Of a stretch of 62,375 nucleotides of DNA, positions 1-7,430 are shown piece after piece; position 1 is the first letter of the stretch, and the number at the start of each line of letters is the position of its first letter. The notes beneath the pieces were generated by a model that saw only the letters and a program-made list of their open reading frames with translations, ran no database searches and was not told where the DNA came from. The stretch is from JBDZUZ01 sp040255445. GTDB taxonomy: Bacteria > Planctomycetota > Phycisphaerae > Phycisphaerales > UBA1924. The DNA lies in assembly GCA_040255445.1 (NCBI GenBank), contig JBDZUZ010000005.1, forward strand, positions 1 through 62,375. Direction: 5' to 3'. A program made the translations under genes and the position numbers.

Positions 1-597
1 CTCACCGGCGAGTATGCCGGCTCCCCGTTGAGTCCGCCATTCGTGGGCCACCTCAACTGCTATCCGTACATTGTCCCGAAGGAGTACCTCGAGAGTCAGC
101 CGGATGGTGGAACTGAGATGGTGCGACCGATCGGGCACGGCCTTTCGGTTGTTCTGGTTCAAGATCATCGCGGCGCCGTGAAGAGCGTGAGCCTGAGCGA
201 TCTGGCAGGAGCCAAGTTGACCGTTGAGTCGGCGCACAAGGAGGCGTTGCGGAACCTTGAGGAGCTACTGCATGCGGGTGACATCGAGATCACGGGGTAC
301 GACAGTGGCCCGAACGATCTCCCCTTCATCCTGGTGGGCGAGCATTGGGCGGCCGCCGCGTGCATCCTCCTGCCAGCGATCCTGGGCATTGCTCGCGAGA
401 ATCTCGGATGCTCGGAGGTCATCGCGAGTATCCCGCATCGCGATGCTCTGTTGTTGTTTCCCAAGGCGGGCAAGGGCGCGATGCGGGCGATTCAACACTT
501 CGTCGTCGAACACGAAAGCGAAGGCCGCAAGCCGCTCACGTTCGAGCCGTTCGAATTGACCGAGAAGGGGCCGGTTCCGGTGCTGAAGAGGCTGTGA
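1..597 (+). CDS. DUF1444 (YtpQ)-like protein, 5' truncated by the window edge
   Basis: The frame is open from base 1, so the N-terminus lies outside the window; an in-frame TTG at 28 has no convincing ribosome site and is probably internal. About 199 residues are visible, ending with a TGA at 595-597. The fragment has a hydrophobic strand (GLSVVLVQD), a mixed region, then a block ending PHRDALLLFPK followed by an alpha-helical tail. The order 'strand, helix, small-residue loop, NRD/HRD-LLxFP' resembles DUF1444/YtpQ proteins, whose biochemical role is unknown. No signal peptide or membrane segment is seen in the visible part. Family assignment rests on remembered motif similarity only. Confidence 0.55.
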   Translation, partial: LTGEYAGSPLSPPFVGHLNCYPYIVPKEYLESQPDGGTEMVRPIGHGLSVVLVQDHRGAVKSVSLSDLAGAKLTVESAHKEALRNLEELLHAGDIEITGYDSGPNDLPFILVGEHWAAAACILLPAILGIARENLGCSEVIASIPHRDALLLFPKAGKGAMRAIQHFVVEHESEGRKPLTFEPFELTEKGPVPVLKRL

Positions 598-707
598 CTG
601 GCGACTGGCGTGCGCACGCGCGGGCAAGATTGCCGCAGACTGGCTGCGCTGACCCAGCCTGTAGGGATTTGCAGGATCGTCGGCTTGACGCGCGTGCTTC
701 GTGCAGC

Positions 708-739
708 CCACAGGCTCGCTCAGTGCAGCGAGCCTGTGG
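708..739. repeat. Hairpin repeat, class A copy 1
   Basis: Thirteen-base arms (708-720 and 727-739) pair perfectly around a 6-base loop CAGTGC. The copy at 927-958 has identical arms; only the loop differs by one base. Confidence 0.85.
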
Positions 740-839
740 CACGGTGTCGAGGTTTTGCGGGTCCCTGTGGTTTGGCGCGGGTTGTGCGGCTGATGCACTG
801 CGCGAGCGGGGTGTGCAATGCGTGGTGCGGGGGCTGGTA

Positions 840-869
840 GCCACCGAGATGCGGACGCATCTCGGTGGC
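840..869. repeat. Hairpin repeat, class B copy 1
   Basis: Fourteen-base arms (840-853 GCCACCGAGATGCG and 856-869) form a perfect palindrome with only GA between them. A linker with GCAATGCGTGGTG lies on each side. Confidence 0.85.
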
Positions 870-926
870 ACTCGTGTGCAATGCGTGGTGGGTACCGACG
901 ACGACGGGCGGAGTGCGGCGCCCAGC

Positions 927-958
927 CCACAGGCTCGCTCAGAGCAGCGAGCCTGTGG
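927..958. repeat. Hairpin repeat, class A copy 2
   Basis: Arms 927-939 and 946-958 are identical to the class A copy at 708-739, with loop CAGAGC. The linker GCAATGCGTGGTG follows about 10 bases downstream. Confidence 0.85.
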
Positions 959-995
959 CACGCGTGTGGGCAATGCGTGGTGCGGGGTCTGGGAA

Positions 996-1025
996 GCACC
1001 GATGTGTCAGAGCACACATCGGTGC
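996..1025. repeat. Hairpin repeat, class B copy 2
   Basis: Twelve-base arms (996-1007 GCACCGATGTGT and 1014-1025) pair perfectly around CAGAGC. The arm sequence has diverged from 840-869, but both arms changed together so pairing is kept. It lies 28 bases from the end of the convergent DinB-like gene and could also act as its terminator. Confidence 0.8.
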
Positions 1026-1052
1026 CACGTCAGAGCGGGATCACAACGCGCG

Positions 1053-1619
1053 TTACATCACGCTCTTCATGCCGAAGCAGCGGCGCCAGGTGCTGACCTG
1101 GCCCAGGTGCATCATGATGTGGCTGGTGGCGAGGAACATCGCCGCGTGGCCGATGGTGGGGCACATGTCGCGGAAGCGCCCTTCGCGCGGGTTGATCACG
1201 GCGAGGCGTTCATCGCTGACCTTGGGCATCTGCTGGATCAGCGCGGTGTAGCCCTTCGTGAAGGCGGCCATGATCTCGTCCTTGCTCGGGTAGATCGTGC
1301 GGTTGGGGTCGTTGCGGCACTCGACGCCGGCCTTGAACATGTCCTCGTAGCCGGCGGGTGCCGCGGCGGAGGCGGGGTCGAGCCCGCACATCTCGAGGAC
1401 GCGGGTGGGGTAGATGGCCAGGTGGCCGTAGTTGAAGGCGGGGTGGTTGGTGTTGATGGTCCTGCCGTCCTTGCCGGTGGGCTGGGCGGCGAAGATCGCC
1501 GCATCGATGTCCGCGGCCATCGCTGTGCCCAGGCCGAGGCCGGACTCACAGAGTTTGGCGATCATGCTGCCGACCGTGTGGGAGCCGACGGTGCTGGCGG
1601 TAGTGGTGGTCTGTGTCAT
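1053..1619 (-). CDS. DinB-fold (DUF1993/DinB_2-like) protein
   Basis: A 188-residue protein with a four-helix-bundle pattern and the spaced histidines typical of DinB metal sites: NHPAFNYGHL (H59, H66) and a C-terminal HIMMHLGQ (H167, H171). DinB-like proteins often bind a divalent metal; many act as thiol-dependent transferases or are stress-induced, but no substrate can be inferred. The start ATG (1617-1619) is preceded by GAGGAG at good spacing. It is transcribed divergently from cheA, with 282 bases between them, and ends 28 bases from a hairpin repeat. There is no signal peptide, so it is probably cytoplasmic. Confidence 0.7.
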   Translation of the reverse strand: MTQTTTTASTVGSHTVGSMIAKLCESGLGLGTAMAADIDAAIFAAQPTGKDGRTINTNHPAFNYGHLAIYPTRVLEMCGLDPASAAAPAGYEDMFKAGVECRNDPNRTIYPSKDEIMAAFTKGYTALIQQMPKVSDERLAVINPREGRFRDMCPTIGHAAMFLATSHIMMHLGQVSTWRRCFGMKSVM

Positions 1620-1901
1620 GTGGTGGACTCCTCGCCCTGAGTGGTGTGGTGCAAGTGTTGCGCTGTGACTGCCCCGAACATGGCATCCGGCGCATGGCCG
1701 GCCAGCGTGTTGCGGCCCGACAGCCTAGCCCGGTCCGGGGGAGGAGTGGGCGGGACGGGGGTGCGAGGCGGGCTGAAGGGGGCGGTTGTGACGGGTTGTT
1801 CTCGGTCCCCGTAATCCCGCCCCGCGCTCTGGCCGACATTTCAGATCGATGCGCCGCCCTGCCGCGGCGGGTCATCGGCCGACAACCACAGAGAGCGCAC
1901 C

Positions 1902-4064
1902 ATGCACGCCAACCTTCAGCAACTCACCTCCGAGGTCGCGAACACCCTGGGAGGGACGGACTGTCACGACTTGCAGTCGCTCGCGCGGATTCACACGCTG
2001 CTGAACACGCTCGAGGATCAGGCGGCGGCCGCGGCGGATGCATCGCACCAGCCGCTGGCCTCGGCGGGCGCGGATCTGCGGCGGCTGGTCGAGAAGATCA
2101 TCCTCAACGAGGTGGAGGATTCGGAGACCTCGTTCCGGCGGCTGCAGGACTCGTTCTCCGCGCTGCGGGCGATGGTTGAGGGGCTGGGGTCGATGGATAC
2201 CGCGCTCGAAGCGCCGTCGTTGGTGACAGCGCCGGCTGCGGCGTCCGCGGCCGCGACGAGCTTTGCGCCTCCGCCCCCGCCGCCGGCGGTGGCCGCGGTT
2301 GTGCACACCTTGCAGACGATCGAGCCCGAAGCGGTGATCGGTGAGATGGATGCGCCGCTGGCGATGGAGTTCGTGACCGAATCGATGGGGCACCTGGAGG
2401 CGGCCGAGGCCGCGCTGCTGGAGCTCGAGAACGATCCGACGAGCCCGGAGCCGGTGGGCGCTGTGTTCCGCAGCTTTCACACCATCAAGGGCGTGGCCGG
2501 GTTCCTGGGTCTCAAGCAGATCGGCAAGCTGGCGCACGCGGCGGAGAACCTGCTGGGCCTGGCGCGCGACGGTGTGCTGACGCTGCAGGGCGGCACGATC
2601 GACCTGACGCTGGGCGCGCTTGATTTGATGCGGTCGCTGGTGAACGACCTCGAGGCCGCGATGTGCGAGAACCGGGCGCCGGCGACGGATCCGCGCATCC
2701 CGGAGATGATTCTCAAGCTCGAGCAGTGCGCCAGCGGGACGCCGGTCGCGGGTGTTGCGGCGTTCCAGGCGACCGCCGCGGCGGCAGCACGCCAGCAGGA
2801 TCAGATCGTCGAGCCGAGCATGGCTTCGACCGCGGGGCGCGGCGGTGAGCCCGCCGCGGAGGGCGGCTCGGCCCGCGAGAGCTCGGGCGATTCGACCGTC
2901 AAGGTCTCGACGACGCGGCTCGACAGCCTCATCAACATGGTCGGCGAGCTGGTGATCAGTCAGTCGATGGTGCAGCAGGACTCGGGCATTCTGACGGCGG
3001 ACAACCCGCGGCTGAGCCGCAACCTGTCGCACCTGGGCAAGATCACGCGGGAGCTGCAGGACCTGTCGATGTCGATGCGGATGGTGCCGATCCAGGGCGT
3101 GTTCCAGAAGATGGCGCGGCTGGCGCGCGATACCGCCCGGAAGGCCGGCAAGGAGATCGAGTTCGTGATGGTGGGCGCCGAGACCGAGCTCGACCGCAAT
3201 GTGGTCGAGGCGGTGAGCGATCCCTTGGTGCACATGGTGCGGAACGCGGTTGATCACGGCATCGAGCCGCCGGATGTGCGGGCCGAGGTGGGCAAGGCGC
3301 GGCAGGGGCGGGTGGAGCTGCGTGCGTACCACCAGGCGGGCAGCATCGTGATCCAGATCAGCGATGACGGGCGGGGGTTGAACCTCGCGCGGATTCTCGA
3401 GAAGGCGCGGGCGGCGGGGATCGTCGGGCCGGAGCAGGAGCTGCCGGATCAGGAGATCGCGCAGCTGATCTTCCACGCCGGGCTCTCGACGGCGGAGAAG
3501 GTGACGGATATCTCCGGCCGCGGCGTGGGCATGGATGTGGTCAAGAAGAACATCGAAGCGTTGCGCGGGCGTGTCGAGATCGCGACGACGGCGGGGAAGG
3601 GCTCGGTCTTCACGATCCGGCTGCCGCTGACGCTGGCGATGATCGACGGCATGCTGGTGCGGGTCGGTGAGCAGCGGTACATCATCCCGATCACGACGAT
3701 CGAGCAGAGCGCGCGGCCGCGGCCTGAGCAGGTGTCGACGGTGCAGGGGCGGGGCGAGATGTGCATGGTCCGCGGGCGGTTGCTGCCGGTGATCCGTCTG
3801 GCGGATGTGTTCAGCGTTCCGGGGGCGAGCGGGTCGGTGACGGATGCGATCGCGGTGACGATCCAGGACAACGAGCGGCGGGCTTGCGTCGCGGTCGATG
3901 AGCTGCTGGGTCAGCAGCAGGTGGTGATCAAGAGCCTGGGGGACAGCTTCGGGCAGATCGCGGGGATTTCCGGCGGCGCGATCCTGGGTGATGGCACTGT
4001 GTGCCTGATCATCGATCCGCCGGGGCTGATCGATCTGGCGTCCGGGTGCGTCGCGGCGGCGTGA
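1902..4064 (+). CDS. cheA: Chemotaxis histidine kinase CheA
   Basis: A 720-residue cytoplasmic kinase that phosphorylates itself in receptor arrays and passes phosphate to CheY and CheB. Domains: N-terminal helical region (1-105), Ala/Pro linker (106-130), HPt domain with phospho-acceptor H193 in RSFHTIKG, dimerisation helices (333-395), HATPase with N-box HMVRNAVDHG (444-453) and G-boxes DDGRGL and GRGVGMDV, and a CheW-like regulatory domain (575-710). The linker between HPt and dimerisation domains (about 260-330) is too short and disordered for the usual CheY-binding P2 domain. The extra N-terminal helical block carries no HPt-like histidine motif. cheW follows after 29 bases. Confidence 0.95.
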   Translation: MHANLQQLTSEVANTLGGTDCHDLQSLARIHTLLNTLEDQAAAAADASHQPLASAGADLRRLVEKIILNEVEDSETSFRRLQDSFSALRAMVEGLGSMDTALEAPSLVTAPAAASAAATSFAPPPPPPAVAAVVHTLQTIEPEAVIGEMDAPLAMEFVTESMGHLEAAEAALLELENDPTSPEPVGAVFRSFHTIKGVAGFLGLKQIGKLAHAAENLLGLARDGVLTLQGGTIDLTLGALDLMRSLVNDLEAAMCENRAPATDPRIPEMILKLEQCASGTPVAGVAAFQATAAAAARQQDQIVEPSMASTAGRGGEPAAEGGSARESSGDSTVKVSTTRLDSLINMVGELVISQSMVQQDSGILTADNPRLSRNLSHLGKITRELQDLSMSMRMVPIQGVFQKMARLARDTARKAGKEIEFVMVGAETELDRNVVEAVSDPLVHMVRNAVDHGIEPPDVRAEVGKARQGRVELRAYHQAGSIVIQISDDGRGLNLARILEKARAAGIVGPEQELPDQEIAQLIFHAGLSTAEKVTDISGRGVGMDVVKKNIEALRGRVEIATTAGKGSVFTIRLPLTLAMIDGMLVRVGEQRYIIPITTIEQSARPRPEQVSTVQGRGEMCMVRGRLLPVIRLADVFSVPGASGSVTDAIAVTIQDNERRACVAVDELLGQQQVVIKSLGDSFGQIAGISGGAILGDGTVCLIIDPPGLIDLASGCVAAA

Positions 4065-4093
4065 GCGAGTCATTCAAACACGGGGGCTACTCC

Positions 4094-4627
4094 ATGAGCA
4101 ATGAGCAGACGACGGAAGCAACGAAGACGGGTGAGACGGCCGGCACGGGCGTTCGCGCGCGCGGCGGCAAGTACCTGACCTTTGCGCTGGGGCGCGAGGG
4201 GTACGGGATCGAGATCCTGAAGGTGCGCGAGATCATCGGGTTCATGGACATCACGGCGGTGCCCCGGACGCCCAGCTATGTGCGCGGGGTGATCAATCTG
4301 CGCGGGCAGGTGATCTCGGTGGTTGATCTGCGGGCCAAGTTCGGCATGGAGACGGCCGAGCGGACCGACGAGACCTGCATCATCGTGGTCGAGATCAAGA
4401 GCGGGCAGCGGAAGCTGTCGACGGGGATCGTGGTCGACAAGGTGTCCGAGGTGCTGACGATCAACGACGACTGCATCGAGGATGCGCCGGCGTTTGGCGC
4501 TGCGGTGTCGACGGATTTCGTGCTGGGGATGGGCAAGATCGGCGAGTCGGTGAAGATCCTGCTGGACATCGACAAGGTTCTCTCGCCCGACGACCAGGCG
4601 CAGCTGGCGGCGGTCGCGGCGGCCTGA
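4094..4627 (+). CDS. cheW: Chemotaxis coupling protein CheW
   Basis: A 177-residue adaptor linking CheA to receptor tips. It is a single CheW domain: YLTFALGREGYGIEILKV, then the conserved PSYVRGVINLRGQVISVVDL block and a C-terminal VKILLDIDKVL strand. The N-terminal 22 residues are polar and probably flexible. I chose ATG 4094 over an upstream in-frame ATG at 4001 that lies inside cheA; a weak GGGGG tract precedes it. It follows cheA by 29 bases and is followed by a strong terminator-like hairpin, so cheA-cheW looks like one transcription unit. It is the only CheW in the window, presumably serving both local receptors. Confidence 0.95.
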   Translation: MSNEQTTEATKTGETAGTGVRARGGKYLTFALGREGYGIEILKVREIIGFMDITAVPRTPSYVRGVINLRGQVISVVDLRAKFGMETAERTDETCIIVVEIKSGQRKLSTGIVVDKVSEVLTINDDCIEDAPAFGAAVSTDFVLGMGKIGESVKILLDIDKVLSPDDQAQLAAVAAA

Positions 4628-4960
4628 GTTCGATCGTCATGACGAGGCGTGCTCGGCCGCGTCCCTTCGGGATGCGGCCGCTTCTCTTGCGCGATGTCGG
4701 AGTGATCCCCTGAGTGATCTAGGGAGACAGATTCAGAATCCCGCCCTTAAAACGGTGTAACTCACGGAGGGTTCCCGGGGGCCCGATCAGCCTGTGAGCG
4801 CCGCATCGGCGCTTTAAGCAGTCGCGCTGGGGTCACCCTGCTGCGATGGATTCCAGGCTGGCGTTCCTTGATGAGCGTCGGTGTGGACATGACGCGGTCA
4901 CGCGTTGTGTCGCCGCCCATGACCGGCGGCGGGTACATCCAACCGCAGAAAGGGGTAGCC
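4628..4960 (+). other. Intergenic leader upstream of the haem receptor gene
   Basis: No gene is seen in these 333 bases. They hold the terminator at 4654-4690, a small hairpin (4797-4803 with 4807-4813) and a fairly AT-rich patch near 4715-4765 that is a plausible promoter area. I could not match sigma-54 or flagellar sigma boxes or a known riboswitch core. The last bases carry AAAGGGG ahead of the GTG start at 4961. Confidence 0.45.
4654..4690 (+). terminator. Intrinsic-type terminator after cheW
   Basis: A 12-bp stem (4654-4665 with 4669-4680, one G-U pair) closes on a TTC loop and is followed by the pyrimidine-rich CTTCTCTT. It probably ends the cheA-cheW transcript. Confidence 0.65.
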
Positions 4961-6733
4961 GTGACGCTGTCTTTCTTGCTCGCATCGTCCAGTTCTCAGG
5001 GTGGGTCTGTGTGGGGCATCGTTCTGTGGGTTGCGGCGATCGCGATGATCGCGGCGATCGCGTGGAACGCGTTTGCTTCGTGGCAGGCTCACCAGACGGG
5101 CAAGGCGCGTTCGCTGCGGGTGCGGCTGCTCGCCATCGGGGCCATGCAGATGTTCGTGCTCGCGGGCGTGCTCTTCGGCGCGTACTTCTTTTCCGCGCGA
5201 AAGGCGATGGAGGACCGGTACGTCGAGAAGGCACGCAGCATCATCCTGACGAGCGAGGCGATGCGCGAGGAGATGGGCAAGAAGTGGGATCAGGGCGTCT
5301 TTAGCGCCGAGCAGATGCGGGAGTGGGCGGATGCGGGTCGCCTCGACAAGGTGATGTCCGCGGTGCCGGTGGTGACGGCGTGGACCGCCGCGATGGCGAA
5401 GGCCCAGGAGGGCGGGTACGAGGTGCGTGTGCCCAAGTTCGAGCCGCGGAACGCCAAGAACGAGCCCGATCAGGTCGAGGCGCGGGTGATCCGGATGTTC
5501 GAGGAGCAGGGCGTCAAGGAGCACTACGAGATCGATGAGACGATGAACGCGGTGCGGTACTTCCGTCCGATCCGGCTGACGCAGGAGTGCATGCTCTGCC
5601 ACGGCGATCCGGCGACATCGGTGACTCTGTGGGGCAACGACAAGGGTGTCGATCCGACGGGCGCGAAGATGGAGAACTGGAAGGTCGGCGAGGTACACGG
5701 CGCCTTCGAGGTCATCCAGCCGCTGGCGACAGCGCAGCAGGAGCTGATGGCGCAGCTGGGCGCCGGCGCCGGGCTGGTCGCGCTGGTGGTGGTAGCCTGC
5801 GGTGCGGGGCTGTACCTGGTGATCACTCGGAGCGTGGTGAAGCCGATGCAGGGCGTGGTGGACACGATCGCGAACGCATCGACGCAGCTGAACGGGGCAT
5901 CGGGGCAGGTCTCATCGTCGTCGCAGTCGCTGGCGCAGGGCGCGAGCGAGCAGGCGGCGACGCTGGAGGAGACGAGCTCGGCGCTGTCGGAGGTTGCTTC
6001 GATGACGACGCGGAACACGGAGACGGCGCAGTCGACGGCGGTGCGTGTGGGCGAGGCCCGCACGAACGCGGTCCGCGGGCGCGATTCGATGACGCGGATG
6101 TCGACGGCGATCGGCGACATCGAGAAGTCGTCGGGCGAGACGGCCAAGATCGTGAAGGTGATCGACGAGATCGCCTTCCAGACCAACCTGCTCGCGCTCA
6201 ATGCGGCGGTGGAGGCGGCGCGTGCGGGCGAGGCGGGCAAGGGCTTCGCGGTGGTCGCCGAGGAAGTGCGGAACCTGGCGATGCGTTCGGCGGAGGCGGC
6301 CAAGAACACCTCGCGGCTGATCGAGGAGTCGGTGCAGTCGGCGCGGAACGGCGTGTCGATGACGACCGAGGTGTCCGAATCGCTCGAGCTGATCGTGACC
6401 TCTGCGAATCAGGCCGCGGAACTCGCCGAGGAGATCGCCAAGGCGAGCCGCGAGCAGAAGACGGGTATCGATCAGGTCAGCAAGGCGGTGGGCGAGATGG
6501 ATCATGTGACCCAGGGGAACGCGGCGGCGGCGGAAGAATCCGCGGCGGCCTCCGAGGAGCTCAACGCGCAGGCGATGTCGCTCGCCAATGTCGTGACGGA
6601 GTTGTCGCGTCTGGTGAACGGGTCGTCGGCGGACGGGCGCGGTTCGGGGTTTGGGGCACCCGAGTCGGTGGGCGCTCCGCGGGACCGTCACAGTTTGACG
6701 CTGACCCGTGGGGAACGCCGGTCCGCGGCGTGA
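4961..6733 (+). CDS. Methyl-accepting chemotaxis protein with Tll0287-like haem-c sensor
   Basis: A 590-residue receptor. Segments: hydrophobic helix 18-38, second membrane helix about 57-78, periplasmic domain about 80-265 containing one CxxCH site (C210, C213, H214 in ECMLCHGD), third helix about 267-290, then a long signalling coiled coil with the hairpin tip DEIAFQTNLLALNAAVEAAR near 401. The sensor resembles the Tll0287-like/DUF3365 family, where the CxxCH binds c-type haem, suggesting redox, oxygen or NO sensing. GTG 4961 is preferred because AAAGGGG lies just upstream; in-frame TTG and ATG codons at 4868/4871 lack such a site. The unusual early membrane helix should be checked against the start choice. 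Confidence 0.9.
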   Translation: MTLSFLLASSSSQGGSVWGIVLWVAAIAMIAAIAWNAFASWQAHQTGKARSLRVRLLAIGAMQMFVLAGVLFGAYFFSARKAMEDRYVEKARSIILTSEAMREEMGKKWDQGVFSAEQMREWADAGRLDKVMSAVPVVTAWTAAMAKAQEGGYEVRVPKFEPRNAKNEPDQVEARVIRMFEEQGVKEHYEIDETMNAVRYFRPIRLTQECMLCHGDPATSVTLWGNDKGVDPTGAKMENWKVGEVHGAFEVIQPLATAQQELMAQLGAGAGLVALVVVACGAGLYLVITRSVVKPMQGVVDTIANASTQLNGASGQVSSSSQSLAQGASEQAATLEETSSALSEVASMTTRNTETAQSTAVRVGEARTNAVRGRDSMTRMSTAIGDIEKSSGETAKIVKVIDEIAFQTNLLALNAAVEAARAGEAGKGFAVVAEEVRNLAMRSAEAAKNTSRLIEESVQSARNGVSMTTEVSESLELIVTSANQAAELAEEIAKASREQKTGIDQVSKAVGEMDHVTQGNAAAAEESAAASEELNAQAMSLANVVTELSRLVNGSSADGRGSGFGAPESVGAPRDRHSLTLTRGERRSAA

Positions 6734-6791
6734 AGCCAGCGGGTGCGCGGACCGATGGAGTCGCCGTTCGCAACCCATGAGGAGCACTTGC

Positions 6792-7337
6792 ATGAATCTG
6801 ATCCTGGTTATGGCTGCCGGCATGCTGATGGGCATGGGCGGTGACGAGAAGGCGCCGCAGAAGGTCGTTGATCTGGCGGAGAAGACGCTTGCCGCGTTCG
6901 GGACGGACCCCACGATCGTGCGGGCCGTTCGCGAGGACAACGCCAAGGGGCGCACGCTCGACGAGATCAAGGCCATGGACAAGGAGTGGATGGCCGCTTC
7001 GGGCATTAACGACTTCATGAAGGCGATGATGAACTCGGAGTGCGGCAAGCGGCTCGCGGAGATCGAGAAGAGCCAGCCGTTCTTCTCCGAGCTGTTCCTG
7101 ACCAACTCGCTGGGCGCGAACGTCGCGATGACGGACAAGACCAGCGACTACTGGCAGGGCGACGAGGCCAAGTTCACGGACTCGTGGAAGGAAGGGACCG
7201 GCGCGGTCGCGGTCGGCCCGGTCAAGTTCGATGACAGCAGCCAGACGTACTCGGTGCACATCTCCGTCCCGGTCAAGGACGGCGACAAGGTCATCGGCGT
7301 CCTGATCTTCGGCGTCGATGTCGACCGCGTCCCGTAA
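6792..7337 (+). CDS. Stand-alone secreted Cache/PDC-like sensor protein
   Basis: A 181-residue protein with a short hydrophobic N-terminus (MNLILVMAAGMLMGMG) that could be a signal peptide, then helices and a beta-rich core. The core includes FLTNSLGANVAMTDKTSDYWQGDE and ends with SVHISVPVKDGDKVIGVLIFGVDV, a pattern typical of extracytoplasmic Cache (PDC) ligand domains of receptors and kinases. Here the domain has no membrane helix after it and no signalling module. Start ATG 6792 follows ATGAGGAGCAC. It begins 58 bases after the haem receptor and is closed by a terminator, so it is probably co-expressed with that receptor. A role as soluble periplasmic co-receptor is inference. Confidence 0.75.
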   Translation: MNLILVMAAGMLMGMGGDEKAPQKVVDLAEKTLAAFGTDPTIVRAVREDNAKGRTLDEIKAMDKEWMAASGINDFMKAMMNSECGKRLAEIEKSQPFFSELFLTNSLGANVAMTDKTSDYWQGDEAKFTDSWKEGTGAVAVGPVKFDDSSQTYSVHISVPVKDGDKVIGVLIFGVDVDRVP

Positions 7338-7347
7338 GTGATCACAC

Positions 7348-7384
7348 CGCCCGCCGTCCGGAAGGGCGGCGGGCGCTTTTCTTC
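7348..7384 (+). terminator. Intrinsic terminator between the Cache gene and the second receptor
   Basis: A 12-bp GC-rich stem (7348-7359 with 7364-7375, one G-U pair) with a GGAA tetraloop, followed by CTTTTCTTC. It sits 10 bases past the Cache gene stop. Confidence 0.85.
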
Positions 7385-7430
7385 ACGCACAGATACCCAG
7401 GCACACTCACATACCGCAGAGGAATCCACG

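Larger units (their letters stand above)
598..1052. repeat. Non-coding cluster of palindromic hairpin repeats
   Basis: No convincing gene lies in these 455 bases. The region holds four near-perfect hairpins of two sequence classes: 708-739 and 927-958 (13-bp arms CCACAGGCTCGCT), and 840-869 and 996-1025 (arms built on CACCGA). A degenerate copy of the first class lies near 633-664. A linker GCAATGCGTGGTG recurs at 815, 878 and 970, each time shortly before the next hairpin. Apparent reading frames here repeat the peptide SEPVG/QRACG and are artefacts of the palindromes. The arrangement resembles REP/BIME-type dispersed repeats. Confidence 0.8.

Noticed and set aside
598..1052. Possible CRISPR-like array or short genes
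   Set aside because: Repeats are palindromic, irregularly spaced and of two classes, with no uniform spacers and no cas genes. Open frames repeat peptides produced by the palindromes.
4001..4093. N-terminal extension of CheW from an in-frame ATG at 4001
   Set aside because: It lies within the cheA coding end, has no ribosome site and would add residues foreign to the CheW family.
4715..4870. Cyclic-di-GMP (GEMM) riboswitch before the haem receptor gene
   Set aside because: A few GC-rich blocks looked similar, but the conserved GCAAA and tetraloop-receptor elements are absent.
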